From contig JAYRHW010000048.1 of the NCBI GenBank assembly GCA_041907145.1, forward strand, positions 1-11,742: 11,742 nucleotides of DNA. The letters are read 5' to 3'. Below, piece by piece: positions 1 to 6,806 of this stretch. Positions within the stretch are counted from its first letter, which is position 1; each line of letters opens with the position of its first letter. The position numbers and the translations under genes were made by a program. A model generated the notes under the pieces. The model was not told the DNA's origin and ran no database searches. It saw only the letters and a list, made by a program, of their open reading frames with translations. The stretch is from JAFLCA01 sp041907145 (GTDB taxonomy: Bacteria > Bdellovibrionota_C > UBA2361 > JAFLCA01).

Positions 1-2
1 AC

Positions 3-842
3 GCGATCAATGCTGTCCTCGCGGTACTCGAGCGCGTGCTCGTGATGTCCGCCCAGGAAATCGCTGGGCAAGCAACGCACGAACAATCGAAAGAGGAAAT
101 TGTCCACGTAAAAGCGTCTACGTCCACTAGGCTTGGCTATACCGGCATGGGGGTAGATCGCGGCTGGGAAGCTTGGAAGCGTCAGCTTTACTCGTTTCTG
201 ATGGCATTCGGATCCCCGGACGTCTACGCGCATTTGAGCCACGATCCTGAATACACTCAGGAGCTCTTGAGCGTGCTTGGATTCACGGTCGTAACTAAAG
301 CTAAGAGGCTGGACAGCAAACATCTCGTGTCCGGGAAAAAGGCAACTCTCCAGGTCGAGTACTTCGCATCAACCCGAGACGGAGCTCAACGCACTAACGA
401 TACCGCACTCGCGCAGGCCATGCTCCAAATGCTTGGAAACGCACTTCAAAATCCGATGGTCGCGCAGGCGATTGGCCCAGAGCAAAGCATTCTGCTGCTC
501 AACAAGGTTCTCGAAGAGATGGGCTTACCGGAAGACTTCAAGCTCCAGGCAATTCCTCCGCAGGCACCGAGCGAGGAGCAACAGAAGTGGTTGCAAGCCC
601 AGCTCATGGAGCTCTCCAAGCAGGTCAAGGAGTTCGTCACCAAGGGCCAAGCGGACACCATTAAGAAGTTCTCAGATTCCACGAAGCAGTTAATGGATCA
701 GGTCCGAGCCGTCGGCAGCGACAATAAAGACAACAAGCTGGCGATTGCGCGGATCATCGATTTTCTGCACTCCCAACCAAAACCAGAAAATGATTCAAGT
801 AGAACTACACCCACTCTCACCATCGGAGGTCCAGCATCTTAA
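3..842 (+). CDS. Probable phage portal protein, C-terminal part (5' end outside window)
   Basis: The frame is open from the first bases of the window, so the GTG at 36 and ATG at 45 are probably internal codons and about 279 residues of a longer protein are visible. The portal would form the ring at the capsid vertex through which DNA enters and leaves. Visible features are a helical stretch with the pattern AWKRQLYSF, then a segment rich in short helices (TNDTALAQAMLQMLGNALQN, then SILLLNKVLEEMGLPEDFKL). That layout resembles C-terminal portions of large portal proteins in podovirus-like phages. A Gln/Lys-rich predicted coiled coil (EEQQKWLQAQLMELSKQVKE) and a low-complexity tail follow. It sits upstream of probable scaffold and capsid genes, the usual portal position. 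Stop TAA at 840-842; it overlaps the next gene by 53 nt. The portal call is inference from resemblance and gene order; another large virion protein is possible. Confidence 0.55.
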   Translation, partial: AINAVLAVLERVLVMSAQEIAGQATHEQSKEEIVHVKASTSTRLGYTGMGVDRGWEAWKRQLYSFLMAFGSPDVYAHLSHDPEYTQELLSVLGFTVVTKAKRLDSKHLVSGKKATLQVEYFASTRDGAQRTNDTALAQAMLQMLGNALQNPMVAQAIGPEQSILLLNKVLEEMGLPEDFKLQAIPPQAPSEEQQKWLQAQLMELSKQVKEFVTKGQADTIKKFSDSTKQLMDQVRAVGSDNKDNKLAIARIIDFLHSQPKPENDSSRTTPTLTIGGPAS

Positions 843-1104
843 AAAGTGGTTTGCTGACCCGGGCGCCGAGGTATTTAGGAAGGCCGTAGTGTGCTGCATT
901 GCCCAGTCTCAAGCAGAGTGCGGACGGAAGATGATCGAGTCAATTGTCCGCTCAGACCACCAGAGCCAGGACGCGGCAGAAAGCGCGGAATCCGGGGCTA
1001 AGTATATGCACACCTTAGCCGTATTGGATCAGATTAAGAATCTCCTGGAAGATCACATAGTTAATAAAGCGACCGTGTCGCTTGATTCAGTCAAAGACGA
1101 GTAA
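790..1104 (+). CDS. Small head-module protein of unknown function (104 aa)
   Basis: I do not recognise the family. The ATG at 790 is chosen over an in-frame TTG at 745 because it shortens the overlap with the upstream gene and begins a natural-looking N-terminus (MIQVELHPLSPSEVQHLKKW). Neither start has a clear Shine-Dalgarno sequence. The protein looks almost wholly helical, with two adjacent cysteines (VVCCIAQ), no membrane segment or signal peptide, and an acidic C-terminus. It overlaps the portal-like gene by 53 nt and ends 23 nt before the scaffold-like gene, so it is probably cotranscribed with the head genes. Small helical proteins at this position in phages are often minor head or assembly factors, but nothing in the sequence proves that. 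Confidence 0.65.
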   Translation: MIQVELHPLSPSEVQHLKKWFADPGAEVFRKAVVCCIAQSQAECGRKMIESIVRSDHQSQDAAESAESGAKYMHTLAVLDQIKNLLEDHIVNKATVSLDSVKDE

Positions 1105-1127
1105 ACTAACCTAACCCAAAAGACCAT

Positions 1128-2453
1128 ATGCCAGAAGAAATGACCGAGAAGGAAGTTCAAGATCTAGCTGCGCTAGTCTCTGATTCGCTGTTCGGGAACG
1201 AACCGAAAAAGGAGGAACCAAAGAAAGAAGAACCCAAGGAAGAGACTGATAAGGCGGCTAAAGAAGCCGAAGAAAAGGCCGCAGCAGATAAAGCGGCGGC
1301 GGACAAAGCGGCAGCAGACAAGGCCGAAGCGGATAAAAAAGCCGAGGATGAGAAAGCCGCGGCGGCTAAGACTCCGGAGAAGAAAGAAGAGCCCAAGGCG
1401 CCAACGGCAGATCAGATTGCCGATAAAGTCGTCGAGAAGATGGCTCCAAAGCCAGAGCCTAAGCAGACACCAAAGCTCTCCGAGGAGGATGCCCACACGC
1501 GAGAGGTATTCGAGCAAATGGCTCAGGATGACCCGGAGTACAAGAAGGTCATTCAGCAGTTTGATACTTTCGTAGTCGCCGAAGAGGGATATCGAAAGCA
1601 GTGGGAAAAGGACAATCCTGGCAAGAAATTCGAGCCAGCGGCGGAGGAGCACAAAGAGTTCTACGACGCCAACGAACCGGAGTATGAGGAAACCGATTTC
1701 CACCGGGCAGAGGTGCGCCTGGAAGCTCGAAAGGTGAATCAGGAGGAACGTCAGAAAGAGCTGCATCAGAAAGCGGTTTCCGAGCTCAGCGAGCGCATCA
1801 AAGAGATTCCGTCTGAGGTTACAGCTGAGCTCGCGGCAGCCACGGACCCTGAGCTTGCTAAGGTGGATCTTAAAAAGACCACGCTGCGCGCGCATGATCC
1901 TATCGCCGAGGCGGCATTGCGGCCTTACATTCCAGAGCTCACTGCGAAAGTGACGCTTATAGAAAAAGTATTCAAGCCGAACGCCGGCATACCGTTCAAC
2001 GACAAGAACCCGCTCGATCTCGAAGTGCTCCAAGACATCTACCAGATCGAGCAATCCATTCTGCAAGGCCCAGCAGAGGGCAAAGTGAATGGCGGGCGAA
2101 CGCTCGTGCCAATCGAGGATTACAACTCCATGAGCATGGCGGAGCGGCAGAAGCACTGGTGCGTCTGGCTCGACCCAGCGACCATCAAAAAGGGCTTGGT
2201 GAAGCAATATGCCGAAAAATCTTCTGCGGATTTAGCTCTACTTCGCGGGGAAGCGACAAAACGTGCAGCGGCAGCGGCGCCAAAAGAGACGCCAAAGCAG
2301 GAAGAGAAAAAATCAGATCCACCCAAGTCTGACGATAGTTCTAAGTCGTTTCCAAATACGGGCGGAGGTGCAGAGAGTTCCCCCGGCAACATGGCTAACG
2401 ACAACATCGACGTAGGTTTCGCTAAAATCATAGCGGACAAGATGTTCCATTAG
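1128..2453 (+). CDS. Probable capsid scaffolding protein (441 aa)
   Basis: Scaffolding proteins guide capsid subunits into a procapsid and are then lost. This protein lies directly before the probable capsid gene and has the expected composition. Residues 26-50 are Lys/Glu/Pro-rich, residues 51-70 are four AAADK-like pentapeptides, and residues 70-115 remain Ala/Lys/Glu/Pro-rich. The middle part (about 120-345) is highly charged and helical with coiled-coil character (for example VNQEERQKELHQKAVSEL). Near the C-terminus a Pro/Ser/Gly/Lys-rich linker (about 383-420) is followed by a short helix, IDVGFAKIIADKMFH. A flexible linker ending in a small helix is typical of scaffold tails that contact the coat protein. 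There is no signal peptide or membrane segment. The ATG at 1128 lacks an evident Shine-Dalgarno (upstream ACCCAAAAGACCAT). The role is inferred from position and composition, since no catalytic motif is present. Confidence 0.62.
   Translation: MPEEMTEKEVQDLAALVSDSLFGNEPKKEEPKKEEPKEETDKAAKEAEEKAAADKAAADKAAADKAEADKKAEDEKAAAAKTPEKKEEPKAPTADQIADKVVEKMAPKPEPKQTPKLSEEDAHTREVFEQMAQDDPEYKKVIQQFDTFVVAEEGYRKQWEKDNPGKKFEPAAEEHKEFYDANEPEYEETDFHRAEVRLEARKVNQEERQKELHQKAVSELSERIKEIPSEVTAELAAATDPELAKVDLKKTTLRAHDPIAEAALRPYIPELTAKVTLIEKVFKPNAGIPFNDKNPLDLEVLQDIYQIEQSILQGPAEGKVNGGRTLVPIEDYNSMSMAERQKHWCVWLDPATIKKGLVKQYAEKSSADLALLRGEATKRAAAAAPKETPKQEEKKSDPPKSDDSSKSFPNTGGGAESSPGNMANDNIDVGFAKIIADKMFH
1278..1337 (+). 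repeat. Four degenerate 15-nt tandem repeats encoding AAADK-type pentapeptides
   Basis: Four consecutive 15-base units lie within the scaffold-like gene, encoding AAADK, AAADK, AAADK and AEADK (residues 51-70). The amino acids repeat almost exactly, but codons differ between units (GAT/GAC, AAA/AAG, GCG/GCA/GCC). The array is therefore old or selected at protein level rather than a fresh slippage product. It probably forms an extended charged helix. Confidence 0.85.
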
Positions 2454-2458
2454 ATAAT

Positions 2459-2521
2459 GGCTCTATCGTAATGCCGCTTGTGCGTCGATGGACGGCGGGC
2501 AAGCGGCAATCGAATAGAGCC
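2459..2521 (+). promoter_or_regulatory. Long nested hairpin just upstream of the capsid start codon
   Basis: The 69-nt gap between the scaffold-like and capsid genes is almost all one inverted repeat. The outer arm GGCTCTAT (2459-2466) pairs with ATAGAGCC (2514-2521). After a 6x6 partly pairable internal region, GCCGCTTG (2473-2480) pairs with CAAGCGGC (2500-2507). Within the loop, CGTC (2483-2486) and GACG (2491-2494) close a GATG tetraloop. All three stems are perfect. No T-tract follows, so it is not a standard terminator. The outer stem ends one base before the ATG at 2523 and would bury the only purine-rich stretch (AGAG, 2516-2519) near that start. A role in translational control, mRNA stability or RNA processing of the capsid message is inference. 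Confidence 0.7.
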
Positions 2522-2522
2522 T

Positions 2523-4241
2523 ATGCCTACAGTTCCTTTTGCCGCTCAATGCGACGTAGCTATCACGAATAACTACGACACGGTTGGCACGCTTACCAAA
2601 GCGACGATCAAGCCTTTGACTACTGCCCAAGTCAAAGCGCTCTTCACCGACGGTACTCAGTGGCACGAAATGAGCGAGATGCTCAAGACGCAGTTCGAGA
2701 TGGCTGCGTGCGGCGTCAAACGTTTCGGATTCTACGACTGGATCATGTCCAGCAATCGGCCTGGAATGGGGAAACTCATTCAGACGATCAAGCGGGACAA
2801 AGGTTCGTCCCTCGTTCAGCCGTTCATCATGGGCCGACAAATGTCGGTTGTGAATGATCAATACTGGGTCATCACGACTGGTTTTGCCTCGGGCGCTTAC
2901 ACGCCTGCGACCACCGGGCCACTCAGCACAGTTGCCGGAATGACGCGAGTCATCCGCATTGTGGCTGGTTACGGCGTTCCTCTCGATTCCAAGTATTTCC
3001 TGCCGAAACATCAAATCTACATTCTGAACCAATCCGTTGGCGGCACCGCCTTGACTGGTCAATGGAGCGTTGTCGAAGCTGCGGTAAGCGCTGGCGGAGA
3101 CTACATGGACGTTGGACTCGCTTCGCTCAACACGTTCTCGACGGAAACCGTCGATGCGACCCCTATCAAGGGCGTTGTGCTCATCGGTATCAACAACGTC
3201 CACGACGTTGAGAAGTACTGTTACAACCCTGTCAACGTTAATCCGATCAAGCACGTTCCGTTCTGGTATCAACCCCGCCGGCGTATGCGCCGAGTGGATT
3301 CGGCTTATGAAGAGCTGTTTAAGAAGCTCATGGCGGATAACAGCTGGTTCAGTCAGTTCGCAGATCTTCCGCAGGCCGAGCGTAACCGCCAGGACGAAGC
3401 GACCGACCAGAAGCAGCTCGTTAACTCGTGGCTGTTCTCTCGTCCTTATTCTTCCGACCAGACGCTAGACCTGTGGGGCAATTTGCCGCAGATCACGTCA
3501 ATCAGCGGCGCATCGATCGACCCTGGCACGGGCGGACAGCTCCAGGCTTATCGAGCCAACATGATTGGTATCTATGAGCAGCTGAAATCCTGTAACCGCG
3601 TAACCGACATGCAGGGGCAAGCGGTCAACATCAAGACTTGGGCGGAAACCCAGATCTACAACGTCTATCGCTCGCGCACCTCGCAAAATCGACCGGCGCG
3701 AAGCATCGACGTCTATTGCGACTCTCTCACTGCGGATCAGTTCATGGTGGCGTTCATTGCCTACAGCAAAGACAAGCTGGGCGACATCGTTCGGATCACC
3801 ATTCCGGATGCGAATGCGCAGGGAGCGCAGCCTTACACCATGTCCGAAGGTGCAAACGAATACGGCTTTGCCTGGCGTTCGTTCCGTCTGTATCGGCCTC
3901 TCGGAGTAACGGTCAACATCATCACTCACGAGTTCTTCGACGATCTCTTGAGCACGTTCACCAATCTTTCGACCGGATCGCAAGCCGCGCGCGGGAGATA
4001 CCTGTTGACTCTCGATCTCGGCAAGGGCGGTTCGATCTACCCGGCTGTTCTCGGCTCTAACCGAAAGGTTTACGAGACTGGCCAGATCGAGCAGCTAGCT
4101 CGTATCGATTCCACGTTCGCTTGCGTAATGGAGAATCCGACCATCCGAACGACCGCAACCAGCGAGATCCAGACTTTAATCTGCGAATGCCCGCTGCACA
4201 GTGATTGGACGGAGAACTTCTCCCAGATCACCTTCGCGTAA
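2523..4241 (+). CDS. Probable major capsid protein (572 aa)
   Basis: This is the likely coat subunit, following the portal-like and scaffold-like genes and ending in a strong terminator, as expected of a highly expressed capsid gene. I see no enzyme motif, signal peptide or membrane helix. The sequence is a long mix of short strands and loops, starting MPTVPFAAQCDVAITNNY and including an Arg-rich patch, QPRRRMRR, from about residue 250. The ATG at 2523 is preferred over an in-frame TTG at 2478, because the extra 15 residues of that longer frame would be encoded by the hairpin. At 572 residues it is longer than a minimal HK97-fold coat (about 300-400), which would fit an added domain or a podovirus-type capsid protein. 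The call rests on order, size and terminator rather than a recognised motif; a large accessory head protein is the main alternative. Confidence 0.6.
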   Translation: MPTVPFAAQCDVAITNNYDTVGTLTKATIKPLTTAQVKALFTDGTQWHEMSEMLKTQFEMAACGVKRFGFYDWIMSSNRPGMGKLIQTIKRDKGSSLVQPFIMGRQMSVVNDQYWVITTGFASGAYTPATTGPLSTVAGMTRVIRIVAGYGVPLDSKYFLPKHQIYILNQSVGGTALTGQWSVVEAAVSAGGDYMDVGLASLNTFSTETVDATPIKGVVLIGINNVHDVEKYCYNPVNVNPIKHVPFWYQPRRRMRRVDSAYEELFKKLMADNSWFSQFADLPQAERNRQDEATDQKQLVNSWLFSRPYSSDQTLDLWGNLPQITSISGASIDPGTGGQLQAYRANMIGIYEQLKSCNRVTDMQGQAVNIKTWAETQIYNVYRSRTSQNRPARSIDVYCDSLTADQFMVAFIAYSKDKLGDIVRITIPDANAQGAQPYTMSEGANEYGFAWRSFRLYRPLGVTVNIITHEFFDDLLSTFTNLSTGSQAARGRYLLTLDLGKGGSIYPAVLGSNRKVYETGQIEQLARIDSTFACVMENPTIRTTATSEIQTLICECPLHSDWTENFSQITFA

Positions 4242-4268
4242 CCTTTGGTTAAGTGGGTTCAGGTTGGG

Positions 4269-4301
4269 CGGGCATCCGTAACAGGATGCCCGTTTTTGTT
4301 T
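4269..4301 (+). terminator. Rho-independent terminator after the capsid gene
   Basis: A perfect 9-bp GC-rich stem, CGGGCATCC (4269-4277) with GGATGCCCG (4284-4292), encloses a GTAACA loop and is followed at once by TTTTTGTTT (4293-4301). It lies 27 nt after the capsid stop and 47 nt before the next gene. It separates the head transcript from the downstream operon, or partly attenuates read-through into it. No convincing promoter is visible between 4302 and 4348. Confidence 0.93.
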
Positions 4302-4348
4302 GCGCGCCTGAGAATCTGAGTGATACGCTCGCTTGAATTCAGCGGATT

Positions 4349-4747
4349 ATGCGTTACTTCAAAAAAGAGCTTCCGAAAACTCCGATCTTCTTACCCAACG
4401 GCGACAAAATCGAATTTGCCGCAGCGCCTAATTCTCTTTGGGGTTATTACTCCACCGACCGCGAGGACTACATCACCCACCTAGTCACGCTTGAGCAGCA
4501 AGGGCGTGGAGGAGTATTCGCGATCTCCCAGGAAGAATTCGACCGGGATAAAAAAAAAGAGGGATTGACGTTATCCGGGAAACCTTGGCGCGAGGAACTG
4601 GGAGGGACAGTAGCCATGGATACGTTGCTCCCCCGTCAAAGCCCTGTGGCTGTTAAGTCGCCCGAGGTGAAGGCACCAGCGCCGGCTGAGCCAGAAGCGG
4701 AGAAGAAGGTAGCGCGTCCTCCAAATGTCGGTAAAAGGCCTCTATAA
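4349..4747 (+). CDS. Unknown protein with Pro/Ala/Glu-rich tail (132 aa)
   Basis: I do not recognise the family. Residues 1-90 form a compact part with aromatic patches (SLWGYYSTDREDYITHLVTL). Residues about 95-132 are a disordered-looking Pro/Ala/Glu/Lys tail (KAPAPAEPEAEKKVARPP). No signal peptide, membrane segment or catalytic motif is seen. It is the first gene after the capsid terminator and overlaps the next gene by TAATG (stop 4745-4747, start 4747-4749), so the two are probably translated together. That position suggests a head-completion or connector accessory protein, but this is inference. A run of nine A residues (4550-4558) encodes the KKK at residues 68-70 and is a possible slippage site. 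Confidence 0.7.
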   Translation: MRYFKKELPKTPIFLPNGDKIEFAAAPNSLWGYYSTDREDYITHLVTLEQQGRGGVFAISQEEFDRDKKKEGLTLSGKPWREELGGTVAMDTLLPRQSPVAVKSPEVKAPAPAEPEAEKKVARPPNVGKRPL

Positions 4748-6624
4748 TGTATTCCTCTGGCGACAAGATTTCTTTTGGCGAGCTCAAGAAAGAGCTCAAG
4801 GCCCAGATCTGGCCTAATGGCGTGCCAGAGAACCTTGATACGTCGCCCGATGGCAAGCCCGGGCCGATCGATGTGGCTTTCGAAGATGCCTGGATCGACA
4901 TCCAAGGCTACGTATCCTGCCTGCAGGAGTGGCACACCGACGTCTACAAGCAGTGTTCTACCTATTTCCAATGTGGTTTAACCGTCATTGAGAAGCCCCG
5001 CGGGATGATTAGGAGGGTCCGGACGTTCCAAGGTGAATTTTGCGACCCGGTAACGATCTCGCCAACGACGTTTAAGCATCTCAAATGCTACTCGCGCCGG
5101 TTCATGGAGCGAGTGACTGCGCCAGCTAACAAAGGCATGCCGGCGCTCCCAGGTGGATTTCGCTACGCAGATGCGACGACCGACAGTCAATACGGTCGAG
5201 CGTTGGCCGGATATTACGCGATTGAGCGGGACAAACTGTATCTCGCTCCGTGGATCCAAAGCACTGAGTCTATCGTCATTGAGTGGGACGGGTTAAAGAA
5301 GAAGTTCAATGACGATGATCTTTTCCCGGACGAACGAGACATCAAGCGGGCAATGAAGCTGTTTGTCCAGGCGGAGTTTAGCCGGGATTTCGAACGAGAC
5401 TTCAAGTCCAAGAAGGAATTCCGCGATGACTACAAGGATGCGCTGGCCGAGCTGATGTATGATTGCGCCAACGAATCACGGTTGCCCGAGCCCGAGGTTT
5501 GCACCGCGGAGCGCGCATACCTCTGGGACCATCGCCTTGAAGACGACGCAACGGGCACGACGACGGTAAAGAAAACTGTCATTGCTCTGTTCGGCGATTA
5601 CGGATCAGGAAGTAAGGCGATCGACGTCGCTTCTCTAGTAAAGGGATGGACGCCGAACGCAATCGTAACCCTTGGCGACAACCGTTATACTGACGTTGTC
5701 GATCTCAGTTATGATGAGGAGGTTGGATCGCTTTACCGAGCATTCATGTATCCTTACACGGGGATACAGCAACCTTGGTCCGGAGAGACTGCCGCGACAA
5801 AGAACGCTTTCTGGCCATGCCTTGGCAATCACGACATCGATTTCCTATCTGAATACATCGAGTACTTCAAGGGATTGACCCCCGGGAACGATCGTTACTA
5901 TGACGTCGTCATCGGTCCGGTGCATTTCTTCGTCGTTAACGACGGCTTGGACACCAATGGAGTGAACCAAGAACCGTTTGGTAGCGATGCGCTTAGTATT
6001 CAGGCCGCTTGGTTTAGGGATCGCGTTGCTAACTCGCTTTCCCGCTGGAAGGTAGCGGTTGTCCATCATCCTCCGTACTCGAGCTACCGATACCCTGGCA
6101 CGACGTCGCTTCGCTGGATCAAGGGTGTCGATTTGGTCATCTCTGGCCATAACCATCATTACGAGCGGCTGGAGATCAATGGCCAAAAGTATGTCATTGC
6201 CGGTACGGGCGGACGCGATCTGTATTCCTTCGGTGACACTGTGCTCGGAGGCAGCGTTGTCCGATATGATGAGAATTTTGGGGCTCTGCGACTCAGTGCG
6301 ACCTGCACAGGCCTAGTGCTGGAGTTTATCACTATCGATGGAGAAGTCATCGACACGGTATCCCTTGGAGATGCGCTGACGTCCGATGGCAGCGGGAGCG
6401 GAACTGGAGGTGTAACGCCGCCTCCGGACGTTCCCTCGATGCCTCCTGCGACGTTTGAGCTAATCCACTTTGGGAGCGCGGATCCTCGATCGCCTAAGAT
6501 CGTGCCAGGGGACGCCTCTTGGCCGAACGGAGATCCAGACGTTTGGGGCATTTACCTGCAGGAGATTAACGGGATCGTGGTTAACACGTTCTATTGGAAC
6601 CCTACGACCGAAGATTACCAATGA
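4747..6624 (+). CDS. Chimeric virion protein: possible head-tail adaptor domain + purple-acid-phosphatase-like metallophosphoesterase + C-terminal mini-module (625 aa)
   Basis: There are three parts. Residues 1-265 form a soluble domain (e.g. WHTDVYKQCSTYFQCGLTVI, then VIEKPRGMIRRVRTF); its place after the capsid gene suggests a connector or adaptor, which is inference. Residues 275-530 are a calcineurin-like metallophosphoesterase of the purple acid phosphatase type, with all five signature blocks: GDYG (D284), GDNRY (D311, Y314), GNHD (N361), HHPPY (H440) and GHNH (H468, H470). The full set of metal-binding residues predicts an active dinuclear phosphomonoesterase or diesterase; the substrate is unknown. 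A Gly/Ser/Pro linker (about 545-568) leads to a 57-residue module (about 569-625) that resembles the next small gene. There is no signal peptide, which fits a virion component rather than a secreted enzyme. The start overlaps the previous stop (TAATG) and the stop overlaps the next start (ATGA). The phosphatase call is strong; the virion location is inferred. Confidence 0.85.
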   Translation: MYSSGDKISFGELKKELKAQIWPNGVPENLDTSPDGKPGPIDVAFEDAWIDIQGYVSCLQEWHTDVYKQCSTYFQCGLTVIEKPRGMIRRVRTFQGEFCDPVTISPTTFKHLKCYSRRFMERVTAPANKGMPALPGGFRYADATTDSQYGRALAGYYAIERDKLYLAPWIQSTESIVIEWDGLKKKFNDDDLFPDERDIKRAMKLFVQAEFSRDFERDFKSKKEFRDDYKDALAELMYDCANESRLPEPEVCTAERAYLWDHRLEDDATGTTTVKKTVIALFGDYGSGSKAIDVASLVKGWTPNAIVTLGDNRYTDVVDLSYDEEVGSLYRAFMYPYTGIQQPWSGETAATKNAFWPCLGNHDIDFLSEYIEYFKGLTPGNDRYYDVVIGPVHFFVVNDGLDTNGVNQEPFGSDALSIQAAWFRDRVANSLSRWKVAVVHHPPYSSYRYPGTTSLRWIKGVDLVISGHNHHYERLEINGQKYVIAGTGGRDLYSFGDTVLGGSVVRYDENFGALRLSATCTGLVLEFITIDGEVIDTVSLGDALTSDGSGSGTGGVTPPPDVPSMPPATFELIHFGSADPRSPKIVPGDASWPNGDPDVWGIYLQEINGIVVNTFYWNPTTEDYQ

Positions 6625-6806
6625 GCGCACCAGCAACAGCACCATGGATCATCTCCGGAGAGAACGACCCGCGAGACCCGCTCGTGATTCCAGCTAATCG
6701 CGCTGTCAATTCGATGTACATCCAGACCACCGCAGGCGGCGCCGGATTCATCGCGGTCTATTTTTGGAAAGCGTCCGTACAACGTTGGACAATGCCTATC
6801 TCGTGA
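6621..6806 (+). CDS. Small stand-alone tail-fibre-like module (61 aa), paralog of the preceding protein's C-terminus
   Basis: The ATG at 6621 overlaps the previous TGA (ATGA) and is preferred over an upstream in-frame TTG at 6594. The protein aligns by eye with residues 569-625 of the preceding product. Both have a Gly followed by DPR, a Pro, then I/VP, a later Y(L/I)Q, and an aromatic Y-W or YFW pattern (GIYLQ...TFYWNP against SMYIQ...AVYFWKA). Short modules of this general look occur in phage tail fibres and appendages, where they are beta-structured connectors. No signal peptide or catalytic motif is present. Its stop overlaps the GTG of the next gene (GTGA, 6803-6806). Function is unknown; a small virion subunit is the best guess. 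It could instead join the next product through a frameshift at the five T residues at 6761-6765, which I consider less likely. Confidence 0.68.
   Translation: MSAPATAPWIISGENDPRDPLVIPANRAVNSMYIQTTAGGAGFIAVYFWKASVQRWTMPIS

Noticed and set aside
745..789. TTG start extending the 104-residue protein to 119 residues
   Set aside because: Would lengthen the overlap with the portal-like gene to 98 nt and adds an unnatural-looking N-terminus; the ATG at 790 is more plausible.
1173..2207. 344-codon reverse-strand open frame opposite the scaffold-like gene
   Set aside because: Leu/Phe/Arg-rich low-complexity translation that mirrors the Lys/Glu codons on the + strand; no start signal and no recognisable domain.
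2459..2521. Hairpin before the capsid gene as a rho-independent terminator
   Set aside because: No T-tract follows the right arm; the ATG is one base away.
2463..3272. 269-codon reverse-strand open frame opposite the capsid gene
   Set aside because: Shadow of the capsid reading frame, with Arg/Asp/Val-rich composition and no family resemblance; convergent to the operon with no promoter visible.
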